Under the pieces are notes generated by a model. It ran no database searches, had not been told where the DNA came from, and saw only the letters and a program-made list of their open reading frames with translations. The translations under genes were made by a program, and so were the position numbers. Below are positions 1 to 8,967 of a stretch of DNA of 64,000 bases, piece by piece. The DNA comes from Zemynaea arenosa (GTDB lineage: Bacteria > Pseudomonadota > Gammaproteobacteria > Burkholderiales > Burkholderiaceae_D). Location: assembly GCF_004614185.1 (NCBI RefSeq), contig NZ_SPVF01000269.1:1-64000 (forward strand), in the 5' to 3' direction. Positions within the stretch are counted from its first letter, which is position 1, and each line of letters begins with the position of its first letter.

Positions 1-646
1 CCCCGGCACCAGCGGACGGCCCGTTCCGCCCCGCCGGGCGCGGATCGGCCCGCTCGGCGATCACCCGCTTCTCGGCCTCCGACAGCGGCACCGCCGCTGT
101 CGCCGCCGCAGCTGCCTGCGCAATTGCCCGCGCCGACGCAGCATTGGCCGCAGCCGACCCGGCTACCTGCACGATCTGCCCATCCTTCCAGACGTAATCG
201 GCGGTCGCGTTCTGCGATGCCGCCGCGCCCGCCGCGTACGGCTCCTGCAAACGCAGGAACGGCTGCCCCGCGCCATTGAACTCGACCGCCCGCAGCTCGC
301 GGCACTCGCCAAAGTCCTTGGACACCTGCGCCGTCCCGTTGGCAAACACCTCCAGGAACACAAACGCATGCCCGCAGCTGCCCGCGCGCTTGAGCATTTC
401 GACCACGACGTACTCATGTTCCCCGTGCGAGCTGCCCTTGTACAGGGACGCGCCCAGCGCGGAGATGCGGCGCACCACCTGGCCCTTGAACAGGACCTCG
501 GCGCCAGCCGGGTTCTCGCGCACCTCCACGGTGCCATAGCGGGTGTCGACGCGCTGGCGGTCGGCCACCGCGTGGGCGGGAAGAGTCAGGGAGAGAGCGG
601 CGGCGCCCAGCAGCGCGGCCGTGGTGAGAGGACGTAGCGTGGCCAT
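1..646 (-). CDS. Secreted protein of unknown function, C-terminus cut by the window edge
   Basis: The frame is open from an ATG at 646 to the window edge, 215 codons with no stop, so the C-terminal end is missing. The first 27 or so residues form a typical Sec signal peptide (a few charged residues, an Ala/Leu core, then a PAHA-type cleavage site). The mature part has two cysteines, in GSCGH and GECRE contexts, about 30 residues apart, which could form a disulfide in the periplasm. An Ala-rich stretch follows near residues 165-190. I recognise no family. It is the last gene of a minus-strand run and is separated from slyX by about 120 bp in which I see no other gene. Confidence 0.7.
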   Translation of the reverse strand, partial: MATLRPLTTAALLGAAALSLTLPAHAVADRQRVDTRYGTVEVRENPAGAEVLFKGQVVRRISALGASLYKGSSHGEHEYVVVEMLKRAGSCGHAFVFLEVFANGTAQVSKDFGECRELRAVEFNGAGQPFLRLQEPYAAGAAASQNATADYVWKDGQIVQVAGSAAANAASARAIAQAAAAATAAVPLSEAEKRVIAERADPRPAGRNGPSAGAG

Positions 647-768
647 GGAATAACGGGATGTACCAGGAATGAGCAGACAGTCTAGCGCTGCGAATGCGCG
701 CTCAGTCGCTGGAAAAACCGGGTTAACCGCCCGCTACTCCGGGGAAAACTCCCGAAGAGATGGCCGCG

Positions 769-975
769 TCAGTAGTGCGGCGGCCGCTCGTTGAGGATGG
801 TGCCGGGCCCGCTGTGCGCGTTGTTCTGCACGTGCTCGGCCAGCTTGGCCAGCATGGCCTCCAGCTGGTCGATGCGGCGCGACTGCTCGTACACAGTGCG
901 GTTGAGCGTGTCCAGCAGGTCTTCCTGCATGGCCAGCTTGATTTCGAGGTCGATGAAGCGGTCGTCGGTGTTCAC
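769..975 (-). CDS. slyX: SlyX family protein
   Basis: A 68-residue protein with the SlyX layout: a heptad-like coiled coil over most of its length (the IDLEIKLAMQEDLLDTLN region, then RRIDQLEAMLAKL) and a short Pro-rich C-terminus ending RPPHY, which is typical of the family. SlyX function is not established. I chose the GTG at 975, 16 bp past the protease stop; a TTG at 987 would add four residues. Neither has a clear ribosome binding site. The close spacing suggests co-transcription with the upstream protease, though a TATACT sequence in the protease 3' end could also be part of a promoter. Confidence 0.85.
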   Translation of the reverse strand: MNTDDRFIDLEIKLAMQEDLLDTLNRTVYEQSRRIDQLEAMLAKLAEHVQNNAHSGPGTILNERPPHY

Positions 976-991
976 GGGGATGGCCAAAAAT

Positions 992-2611
992 TCAACCGAA
1001 CGGAGTATAGACGATCCCGTCCTGCACCTGCCCCACCACCTGGGCCACCATCTCGTCGCTGGTGGCAAAGTGGGCCAGCACATAGCCGCGCGACATGTGG
1101 ACGTCGTCGATCACGTGCTTCCAGAACGCCAGCCCTTCCGCGTCCGGCGCCGCGTGGCGCAGGTTGGTGTACATCGCCTTCAGGAAGTCCTCGGTGCCGA
1201 TGTTGGCACCCCAAGTCCGGGTGAATTCGCTGCCGTCGATGAAGCCCTGGGCCACCGCATCCGCACTCGCGCCACGGTCCAGCACGTCGATCCAGTAGCC
1301 GAGGCCGACGGCATCGGGCGCGCGGTCGAATGCGGCCTTGTACATGCGGTAGGCCAGGCCGCTCACGCCCAGCACGTCGAGTGCCACGGCGCTGTGGTCG
1401 CTGAAGTAGGCGCGCTCGACGTTGTTCAGCGTGTCGACCCCGCCGTTGCCCACGTTGTCCGTGACGGTGTAGCCGCCGGTGGCCGTGTGCACCACCTTGA
1501 AATTGGTGTGCGGCGCCGTGTAGGTGATACGGTCCAGCCCCGCGGACCCGTTGTAGACCGTGTTCCCGGCCTGCGGCGCGAAGTTGTCCGCGGCGGCGGT
1601 GCCGTCCACGATCCTGGTGCCGAACTGGCTGGCGGCCACGGTGGTGTCGCTGAACTTCAGGTATTCGATATTGGACAGCAGGTCGGTGCCGTCGAAGGTG
1701 CCGGACGTGGTGCGCGTGTCTGCGACGCTGACCGTGCCGTTGTCGTTGGTGGTGATGGTATAGGCCGCCAGCGTCCCCCGGAACACGGCCGTGTCGATGC
1801 CGGCGCCGCCATTCAGCACATCCGCCCCGCCGTCGCCTTCCAGCAGGTCGTTGCCGCCATCGGCGGTGATGCTGTCGCCCAGGCTGGTGCCCATGAGGTA
1901 GCGGCCGGTGGTGCCGTCGCCCAGGCCGAGCGTGCCGCCGAGGCCGTCGCCGCCATACAGCCAGGCCAGCGCTTCGAGGTCGTACTGCGAGTACGTTGGG
2001 TACGGCCCGCCCAGGTGGGTGTAGGACATCAGCGTGTTCGCGGTCGTGTCCTGGCCGTAGGGCAGCGTGTTGCCGTTCTCGGCGCTCACATCGAACGGGT
2101 GCTTGAGGCCGAGTGCATGGCCCAGCTCGTGCAGCAGCGTCTCGTAGCCGGATGTGCCGGCCGAGAGGTTCGCGTTTTGCCCGCGCCATTCGCGGTTGTC
2201 CAGGTAGACCCAGGCGTTGGCCGAATAATCGACCAGGGCATTGCCGTCCTGTCCGCCTGGCGTGTAGCTGGCGCGCCAGCTGCATTCGCCGGTGGTCTGG
2301 GCATCGCTGAGGTCGACGTTACACAGATGGATATCGGCCACCGCGCCATTGGTCGTCAGCACGAAATTGATGCCGGTGACCTTCTGCAGGTAGGCGAAGG
2401 CTGCCTGCGCGCCCGCCTGCTGGGCACTGCTGAATGCTTCCTGCCCGCTGCGCCCTGTCTCATTGCCGGTGCTGATGGAGAAGGTGTAATACAGCGTGTT
2501 GTTGACCAGGGCCGCGGTGTCGTAATTCCAGTCTGGACCCTTGCTCATGAGGGCGTTGACGGAAGCGAGCGGAGACAGCGGCGCGGAGGTGACGTCGGTA
2601 ACGAGAGCCAT
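992..2611 (-). CDS. Serralysin-like M10 zinc metalloprotease with RTX repeats and DUF4214-like C-terminus
   Basis: A 539-residue secreted metzincin. The zinc site HELGHALGLKHP lies at residues 161-172, with a Met-turn (TLMSYT) about 25 residues later, as in serralysins. Glycine/aspartate-rich nonapeptide repeats (GGNDLLEGDGG, GGAGID) follow around 250-280 and would bind calcium. The last ~110 residues hold two copies of a motif (YRMYKAAFDRAPD, then MYTNLRHAAPD) typical of DUF4214, common in type I-secreted RTX proteins of this group. There is no N-terminal signal peptide, in keeping with type I secretion; no ABC/MFP exporter genes occur in the window. I start at ATG 2611; an upstream TTG adds seven residues. 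Confidence 0.88.
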   Translation of the reverse strand: MALVTDVTSAPLSPLASVNALMSKGPDWNYDTAALVNNTLYYTFSISTGNETGRSGQEAFSSAQQAGAQAAFAYLQKVTGINFVLTTNGAVADIHLCNVDLSDAQTTGECSWRASYTPGGQDGNALVDYSANAWVYLDNREWRGQNANLSAGTSGYETLLHELGHALGLKHPFDVSAENGNTLPYGQDTTANTLMSYTHLGGPYPTYSQYDLEALAWLYGGDGLGGTLGLGDGTTGRYLMGTSLGDSITADGGNDLLEGDGGADVLNGGAGIDTAVFRGTLAAYTITTNDNGTVSVADTRTTSGTFDGTDLLSNIEYLKFSDTTVAASQFGTRIVDGTAAADNFAPQAGNTVYNGSAGLDRITYTAPHTNFKVVHTATGGYTVTDNVGNGGVDTLNNVERAYFSDHSAVALDVLGVSGLAYRMYKAAFDRAPDAVGLGYWIDVLDRGASADAVAQGFIDGSEFTRTWGANIGTEDFLKAMYTNLRHAAPDAEGLAFWKHVIDDVHMSRGYVLAHFATSDEMVAQVVGQVQDGIVYTPFG

Positions 2612-2741
2612 GATATCAATGAGGCAAAACAAGCAGAACAGAGGCCGGGTGCCACGGCATGGCCCCCCAGCCCATCAGTATTTCTTGCCTCCGCGTAGGT
2701 GTCAAACGCCCGGTTCTTGAACTGTGCGTTGTCACGCTCTG

Positions 2742-4805
2742 TTACGCTTTCGGCGTTGACAGCAAATCCTTGAGGCGCGCCAGCCGCTCCTTGGGCGTCA
2801 GCACCTCGGATTCCTTGGGCGGCGCGTCGCCCACGTCGAGCTGCATCTCCTTGATGAAGCGCGACGGATCGCAGTGCACCTGCTCGCCGGCGCGCTTGCG
2901 CTTCTTGCACCAGGTGATGCGCAGGGTGCGCTGGGCCCGCGTAATGCCGACGTACATCAGGCGCCGTTCCTCTTCCACCCGCGCGGCCACCTGCTCGGCC
3001 GGCATGTCCGGGTCGCCCTTGTGCGGGAGGATACCCTCTTCGCAGCCGACCAGGAACACGTGCGGATACTCCAGCCCCTTGGACGCATGCAGGGTCGACA
3101 TGCGGATCGCATCCGGCTCCTCGTCCTTCCCCTCCAGCATGGACATCAGGGCCACCATCTGGGTCAGTTCGAGCAGGTTCTTCTCTTCGCCCGTGCCGTC
3201 GCGCCCGCCGCGGCCGCGTTCCTTCAGCCAGTTGGTGAACTCCAGCACGTTCTGCCACTTGGCCTGCGCCGCGCGCTCTTCGAAGGAGTCGTACAGGTAG
3301 TTCTCGTAATTGATCTCCTTCATCATGTCGTCCAGCACGGCGGCGGCATTGTCGCCGCTGCCGGACGGACCGGGCCGCGAGGCGCGCGATTCCAGGTCAT
3401 TGATGAAGTTGCAGAACTCGCGCAGCGGCCGCAGCTGGCGGTCCGGCAGCAGCGCTTCGATGCCGCCCTTGAACACGGCCGCAAACAGCGAGCACTGCCA
3501 CTGGCCGGAGAACGCGCCCAGCACCTCCAGCGTGGACTGGCCGACCCCGCGCCGCGGCGTGGTCACGGCGCGGATGAAGGCCGGATCATCGTCCTCGTTC
3601 GCGATCAAACGCAGGTAGGCGATGATGTCCTTGATCTCGGCCTTGTCAAAAAAGCTCTGGCCGCCCGAGATCGTGTACGGAATCCGCTCCTGCCGCAGCG
3701 CCTGCTCGATCACGCGGGCCTGGTGGTTGGAGCGGTACAGGATGGCGTAGTCGGTCCACTTGTTCTTGCGCTGGAAGTGGTCGGCCGAGATCATGATCGC
3801 CACCTGCTGGGCCTCCGCCTCGTCGGTCGGCATCCCGAACACTTCGATCGGTTCGCCCAGCCCGTGTTCGGACCACAGCTTCTTGTCGAACAGCTTCGGG
3901 TTATTGCCGATGACCGCGTTGGCCGCCTGCAGGATGCGGGTGGTGGAGCGGTAGTTCTGCTCCAGCTTGATCACGCGGAGATCGGGGAAGTCGGTCTGCA
4001 GGGTGCGCAGGTTCTCCACCGACGCGCCGCGCCAGGCGTAGATGGCCTGGTCGTCGTCCCCCACGGCGGTGAACATCGGCTTCTTGCCCAGGCCGGTCAC
4101 CAGCAGCTTGACCAGCTCGTACTGGCAGGTGTTGGTGTCCTGGTACTCGTCCATGAGCAGGTAGCGCAGGCGGCGCTGCCACTTGTCGCGGATCGGCTCG
4201 TTGTTGCGGAACAGCTCCACCGGCAGTCGGATCAGGTCGTCGAAGTCGACCGCCTGGTAGGCCTGCAGGGTGGCCACGTAGCTGCGGTAGATGCGCGCGG
4301 CCTGGGCTTCGTCTTCGTCCTTGGCCTGCTTGATGGCGAGTTCGGGATCGACCAGGCCGTTCTTCCACAGTGAGATGGCGGTCTGGATGCCGCGGATGAC
4401 CTGCTTGTCGGTCGTCAGGGCCAGGTCCTGCACCAGCGAATAGCAGTCGTCGCTGTCCATGATGGAGAAGCGGTCCTTGAGGCCGACGCCGTTGGCTTCC
4501 TGGCGCAGGATCTTCACGCCCAGCGAGTGGAAGGTCGAGACGGTCAGCATCTTGGCCTGCTTGGGCTGCTTGAGCAGCTTGCCGATGCGCTCCTGCATCT
4601 CGACCGCGGCCTTGTTGGTGAAGGTCAGCGCCGCGATGGTGCGCGGGTCGTAGCCCTTCTCCTCGATCATGTAGGCGATCTTCTGCGTGATCACGCGGGT
4701 CTTGCCCGAGCCGGCGCCCGCCAGCACCAGGCAGGGGCCATCGAGATAGCAACAGCCTTCGCTTTGCGGGCCATTGAGGCCGAAACGGGGAGCGGATTGG
4801 GACAT
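2742..4805 (-). CDS. rep: Rep-type ATP-dependent 3'-5' DNA helicase (UvrD/Rep superfamily 1A)
   Basis: A 687-residue SF1A helicase that would help restart or clear stalled replication forks. Visible motifs in order: Q motif (LNGPQSE), Walker A (AGAGSGKTR), motif Ia (ALTFTNKAA), Walker B (LMDEYQDTN), motif III (VGDDDQAIYAWRGA), motif IV (EQNYRST), motif V (STLHASKGLEY) and motif VI (EERRLMYVGITRA). Length and the DDDQ motif fit Rep rather than UvrD (about 720 aa). ATG 4805 is used because the upstream 18 codons are not conserved-looking. Just after the Q motif the protein reads EGCCY where relatives have EAVxY; this looks like a compensated pair of frameshifts (see findings). It is divergent from modA. 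Confidence 0.93.
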   Translation of the reverse strand: MSQSAPRFGLNGPQSEGCCYLDGPCLVLAGAGSGKTRVITQKIAYMIEEKGYDPRTIAALTFTNKAAVEMQERIGKLLKQPKQAKMLTVSTFHSLGVKILRQEANGVGLKDRFSIMDSDDCYSLVQDLALTTDKQVIRGIQTAISLWKNGLVDPELAIKQAKDEDEAQAARIYRSYVATLQAYQAVDFDDLIRLPVELFRNNEPIRDKWQRRLRYLLMDEYQDTNTCQYELVKLLVTGLGKKPMFTAVGDDDQAIYAWRGASVENLRTLQTDFPDLRVIKLEQNYRSTTRILQAANAVIGNNPKLFDKKLWSEHGLGEPIEVFGMPTDEAEAQQVAIMISADHFQRKNKWTDYAILYRSNHQARVIEQALRQERIPYTISGGQSFFDKAEIKDIIAYLRLIANEDDDPAFIRAVTTPRRGVGQSTLEVLGAFSGQWQCSLFAAVFKGGIEALLPDRQLRPLREFCNFINDLESRASRPGPSGSGDNAAAVLDDMMKEINYENYLYDSFEERAAQAKWQNVLEFTNWLKERGRGGRDGTGEEKNLLELTQMVALMSMLEGKDEEPDAIRMSTLHASKGLEYPHVFLVGCEEGILPHKGDPDMPAEQVAARVEEERRLMYVGITRAQRTLRITWCKKRKRAGEQVHCDPSRFIKEMQLDVGDAPPKESEVLTPKERLARLKDLLSTPKA

Positions 4806-4887
4806 GAGAGGCGGGCACGGCGGAAGAACAGCCGCCCATTGTACCGTTCTTTCCGGCATTTTCCGCCCCCGGTATGCCCCGCGACGG

Positions 4888-4911
4888 CGTGATATAGTCC
4901 GGTATATAGCG
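4888..4911 (+). promoter_or_regulatory. Candidate ModE operator upstream of modA
   Basis: CGTGATATA at 4888-4896 and TATATAGCG at 4903-4911 are near-perfect inverted half-sites separated by 6 bp. This matches the known ModE box pattern (CG-TATATA, short spacer, TATATA-CG). The box ends 13 bp before the modA start, and TATATA at 4903 could itself be the -10 element, so molybdate-bound ModE would block RNA polymerase. The putative regulator is the last gene of the same operon. Confidence 0.65.
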
Positions 4912-4924
4912 ACTTCTGAGCATC

Positions 4925-5665
4925 ATGACAAAACTTCTCACTGGATTGCTGTTGGCCTTGGCTGCGCTGGGGGCGCGGGCGGGGGAGATCACGGTGTCGG
5001 CGGCGGCGAGCTTGACGAATGCGTTCAAGGAGCTGGCGCGCGTGTATGAAACGGGCCATCCGGGCACCCACGTGCAGCTGAACTTTGGCGCCTCCGGTGC
5101 ACTGCTGCAGCAGATCGTCAAGGGCGCCCCGGTGGACGTGTTTGCGTCCGCCGACCAGGAGACCATGAACAACGCCGTGCAGCAGAAGCTCGTGCGCGCC
5201 GCCGAGCGCCGCGACTTTGCGCGCAACCGGCTGGTGGTCGTGGTCCCCGCTGATGCCAAAGCCCCGCCCCCATCGTTGGCCGCCCTCGCCCAGCCGCAGG
5301 TGAAACGCATCGCCATGGGCCTTCCGGCCAGCGTCCCCGCCGGCCGCTACGCCCGTCGCGCCCTGAACGACGCGGGCCTGTGGCAGGCCGTCGCGCCAAA
5401 GATCATCGGCACCCAGAACGTGCGCCAGGCGCTGGACTACGTGGCCCGGGGCGAAGTCGATGCCGGCTTCGTCTACGCCACCGACGCCGCGCTCATGCCG
5501 CAGGACGTGCGCACCGCCTTCGAAGTCCCGCTGCATGAGCCGGTGACCTATCCCATCGCCCCGCTGGCCGCCAGCGCCAGCACCGAAGCGCGCGCCTTCG
5601 TCGCCTATGTGCTGTCCGCGCCCGCCCAGGCCATCCTCGCCAGATACGGCTTCGCGCAACCCTGA
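4925..5665 (+). CDS. modA: Molybdate ABC transporter, periplasmic substrate-binding protein ModA
   Basis: A 246-residue type II periplasmic binding protein that captures molybdate (or tungstate). A signal peptide covers residues 1-19 (cleavage after GARA). The mature N-terminus EITVSAAASLTNAF, the phosphate-like oxyanion-binding segment NFGASGALLQQI and the following DVFASADQ are hallmark ModA sequences; VDAGFVYATDA near residue 180 is also typical. It is the first gene of modABC-modE, lies 3 bp before modB, and is preceded by a ModE-type operator only 13 bp upstream. No convincing ribosome binding site precedes the ATG, and the leader may be very short. Confidence 0.95.
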   Translation: MTKLLTGLLLALAALGARAGEITVSAAASLTNAFKELARVYETGHPGTHVQLNFGASGALLQQIVKGAPVDVFASADQETMNNAVQQKLVRAAERRDFARNRLVVVVPADAKAPPPSLAALAQPQVKRIAMGLPASVPAGRYARRALNDAGLWQAVAPKIIGTQNVRQALDYVARGEVDAGFVYATDAALMPQDVRTAFEVPLHEPVTYPIAPLAASASTEARAFVAYVLSAPAQAILARYGFAQP

Positions 5666-5668
5666 CCG

Positions 5669-6337
5669 ATGCAGGACGTCTGGCCCGCCCTCGCCCTGTC
5701 GCTCAAGGTGGCACTGTGTGCGACCTTGCTCGATCTCGTGCTCGGCGTGGCGGTCGGCTACGCGCTGGCACGCCTGCGCTTCCGTGGCCGCGACATGCTC
5801 GACGCCCTGCTCACGCTCCCCATGGTGATGCCGCCCACGGTGCTCGGCTACTACCTGCTGGTGCTGCTCGGCCGCCGCGGCACCTTCGGCGGGTGGCTGG
5901 ACCGCGAGTTCGGCATTAATCTGATCTTCACCTGGCAGGGCGCCGTGATCGCCGCCGCGGTGGTGGCCTTCCCCCTGGTGTTCAAGACTGCGCGCGCCGC
6001 CTTCGAAGCGGTGGACGCGCAGCTGGAGGACGCGGCCCGCGTGCTGTCCGTGCCCGAAGCCGCGGTGTTCTTCCGCGTGACCTTGCCGCTGGCCTGGCGC
6101 GGCATCCTGGCCGGTCTGCTGCTGGCCTTCGCCCGCGCCCTCGGCGAATTCGGCGCCACGCTGATGGTCGCCGGCTCCATTCCCGGCAAGACGCAGACCT
6201 TGTCCATCGCAGTGTATGAAGCCGTGCAGGCCGGCCAGGACGACACCGCCCTGCAGCTGGTCCTCATCACCTCCGCCGTGTGTGTCATCGTGCTGCTGGC
6301 CGCAGGCCGGATCGCCCCCGTGCGGATTGGGCGCTGA
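5669..6337 (+). CDS. modB: Molybdate ABC transporter permease ModB
   Basis: A 222-residue inner-membrane permease with about five hydrophobic segments. It carries the conserved ABC-permease cytoplasmic loop that docks on the ATPase: EDAARVLSVPEAAVFFRVTL, then the FARALGEFGATLMVAG segment, which is characteristic of ModB/CysT-type permeases. It would form the channel through which ModA delivers molybdate. It starts 3 bp after modA and its stop is one base from the modC start, so the three genes are translated together. Confidence 0.95.
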   Translation: MQDVWPALALSLKVALCATLLDLVLGVAVGYALARLRFRGRDMLDALLTLPMVMPPTVLGYYLLVLLGRRGTFGGWLDREFGINLIFTWQGAVIAAAVVAFPLVFKTARAAFEAVDAQLEDAARVLSVPEAAVFFRVTLPLAWRGILAGLLLAFARALGEFGATLMVAGSIPGKTQTLSIAVYEAVQAGQDDTALQLVLITSAVCVIVLLAAGRIAPVRIGR

Positions 6338-6338
6338 C

Positions 6339-7006
<668 letters not shown>

Positions 7007-7010
<4 letters not shown>

Positions 7011-7813
7011 ACGAGAACATCGGGGTCCAAGGCGTCGAGGTGCACGGGGAACTCTGGATGAGCGTCGGCGGCACCGCGCTCGGTGGCGACAAGCGCATCG
7101 CACTGCTGGAAGCGATCGCGCGCGAAGGCTCGATCACGAGCGCCGCCCGCGCCGTGGGCATGAGCTACAAGGGCGCGTGGGACGCGGTGGATGCGATGAA
7201 CAACCTCAGTGGCGAGCCACTGGTGGAGCGCGCCACCGGCGGGAAGGGCGGCGGCGGCACGCGCCTGACCGCGCGCGGCGCCGAACTGGTGCAGAACTTC
7301 CGCGCCATCGAACGCGCGCACGCGGAGTTTGTCCAACAGCTGGGCCGCCAGGCCGGCGACCTGCCCCTGTTGAGGAGACTGGCCATGAAGACCACCGCAC
7401 GGAATCATTTCCTGGGCACCGTGACCGAAGTGCGGCGCGGCAGCGTCAATGACGAGGTGCTGCTCGCGCTGCCCTCGGGCGAACAGCTGGCCGCCATCGT
7501 CACGCACGACAGCATCGTGGAACTGGGGCTGGCGGAAGGTGTGCAGGCGGTGGCGCTGGTGAAGGACTCGTCGATCATCGTGCTGGCCGACGAAGACCGC
7601 GCGCGCTACTCGGCCCGCAACCGGTTGGCCGGGACCATCGTGCGCCTGCAGCCGGGCGCGGTGAACACGGAGCTGGTGCTGGACCTCGGCCACGGCGCCA
7701 CCCTGGCCGCCACCATCACCAACGAAAGCGCCGCCACGCTGGGCCTCGCGGAAGGCGGCCGTGCGGCCGGCATCTTCAAGGCTTCCAGCGTGATCCTGTG
7801 CGTGCCGGAGTAG
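7007..7813 (+). CDS. modE: ModE-type molybdate-responsive transcriptional regulator
   Basis: A 268-residue regulator. The N-terminal third is a LysR-like winged helix (GSITSAARAVGMSYKGAWDA, residues ~40-60, then the wing GGKGGGGTRLT). The rest holds two tandem Mop domains (from TARNHFLGTV near 130 and from SARNRLAGTI near 204), which bind molybdate at a dimer interface. With molybdate bound, ModE family members repress mod operons and activate some molybdoenzyme genes. The start codon overlaps the modC stop, and a fitting operator lies in front of modA, so autoregulation of the whole operon is likely. Confidence 0.92.
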
Positions 7814-7822
7814 CCTGCGGCG

Positions 7823-8860
7823 TCAGGTGTTGTCCCGCGCGTCCCAGAACGCCGGGTTGTGGTCCCACCCGGACAGCACGATCTTGCCGATCGTGCGTCG
7901 GCTCTCCAGCGCCGCATGCGCGCGCGCCAGGTTGTTCGCGTTGATGTGCCCGAAGTTGTCGTTGACCGTCGTACGCAGCACACCCTCGTCGACCAGCCGC
8001 GCCACCTCGGCCAGCAGCTTGTGCTGCTCGATCATGTCCGCCGTCTGAAACGACGAGCGCGTGAACATCAGCTCGAACACCAGCGTCCCGCTTTTGCCGA
8101 ACAGTTTTTCCACAGCCAGCGGCTGCTGGTTGTTCACGATGCTGCATACCTTCCCCTGCGGCGCCAGCGCGGTGGCGATGGCGTCGAAGTGCCGGTCCAG
8201 GTCATTGGTACACAGGACGTAGTCGACCGTCTCGAAACCCAGCGCCTTGAGCTGCGCCGGAATGTCCCCGCTGTGGTCCACCACATGGGCCGCTCCCAGC
8301 GCCCGGCACCACTCCGCCGACTCCTTGCGCGAGGCCGTCGCAATCACCGTCAGCCCGGCCAGTTTGGCCGCCAGCTGGATCGCAATCGACCCCACGCCGC
8401 CCGCGCCGCCGATCACCAGCAGCGTGCGGCCGCGCTGCGCGCCGTGCCGGTCGATGACCAGCCGCTCGAACAGCGCTTCCCACGCGGTGATGGAGGTCAG
8501 CGGCAGCGCCGCCGCCGCAGGCGGGTCCAGCGTCTTGGGCGCCTGCGCCACGATGCGCTCATCCACCAGATGCATCTCGCTGTTGGCCCCATCGCGCACG
8601 ATGGCGCCCGCGTAGAAGACACGCTGGCCCGGCTGGAACAGCGTCACCTGCTCGCCCACCGCTTCCACCACGCCGACCGCGTCCCAGCCGAGGATGCGCG
8701 TCTGCCCCTCCGGCGCGCCGCCCTTGCGGTCCTTGGTGTCCACCGGGTTGACCGAGACCGCGCCCACCCGCACCAGCAGGTCATGCCCGCGCGCGACCGG
8801 CTGCGCCACCTCGATGTCGCGCAGCGTGCCGTCGCTGCCCACGAATCCGATTGCTTTCAT
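7823..8860 (-). CDS. NAD(P)-dependent MDR oxidoreductase (zinc-binding alcohol dehydrogenase / quinone oxidoreductase family)
   Basis: A 345-residue medium-chain dehydrogenase/reductase. The N-terminal GroES-like half carries SVNPVDTKDRKG where zinc-type alcohol dehydrogenases have a ligand Cys; that Cys is absent, so it is of quinone-oxidoreductase or zinc-independent type despite the family name. The Rossmann half contains GGAGGVGSIAIQLA, which binds NADPH. The substrate is unknown. I choose ATG 8860 because AAAGGAAAA precedes it at proper spacing; an ATG 18 bp upstream is also open. It is divergently transcribed from a LysR regulator that probably controls it, and ends 9 bp from modE (convergent). 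Confidence 0.85.
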   Translation of the reverse strand: MKAIGFVGSDGTLRDIEVAQPVARGHDLLVRVGAVSVNPVDTKDRKGGAPEGQTRILGWDAVGVVEAVGEQVTLFQPGQRVFYAGAIVRDGANSEMHLVDERIVAQAPKTLDPPAAAALPLTSITAWEALFERLVIDRHGAQRGRTLLVIGGAGGVGSIAIQLAAKLAGLTVIATASRKESAEWCRALGAAHVVDHSGDIPAQLKALGFETVDYVLCTNDLDRHFDAIATALAPQGKVCSIVNNQQPLAVEKLFGKSGTLVFELMFTRSSFQTADMIEQHKLLAEVARLVDEGVLRTTVNDNFGHINANNLARAHAALESRRTIGKIVLSGWDHNPAFWDARDNT

Positions 8861-8967
8861 GTTGCGTTTTCCTTTCATTGAGAGAACGGAACCAGTCTAG
8901 CCCGCCGCGATTTGTTTGATAATTGGGATAATGCCGAAATCACTCTTCAGCAAAACAAGAGAACGCC
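8861..8967. promoter_or_regulatory. Divergent promoter region between MDR oxidoreductase and lysR-type gene
   Basis: The 107-bp gap is clearly AT-richer than its flanks. It contains GATAAT at 8918-8923 and again at 8927-8932, a direct repeat with a 3-bp spacer, either of which could serve as a -10 element or as part of a LysR-type binding site. LysR regulators usually bind such shared promoters and control the divergent gene. The exact transcription starts cannot be read from sequence. Confidence 0.4.

Noticed and set aside
791-2698. A 635-codon plus-strand open frame over slyX and the protease
   Set aside because: Same antisense effect; the minus-strand protease has zinc and RTX motifs.
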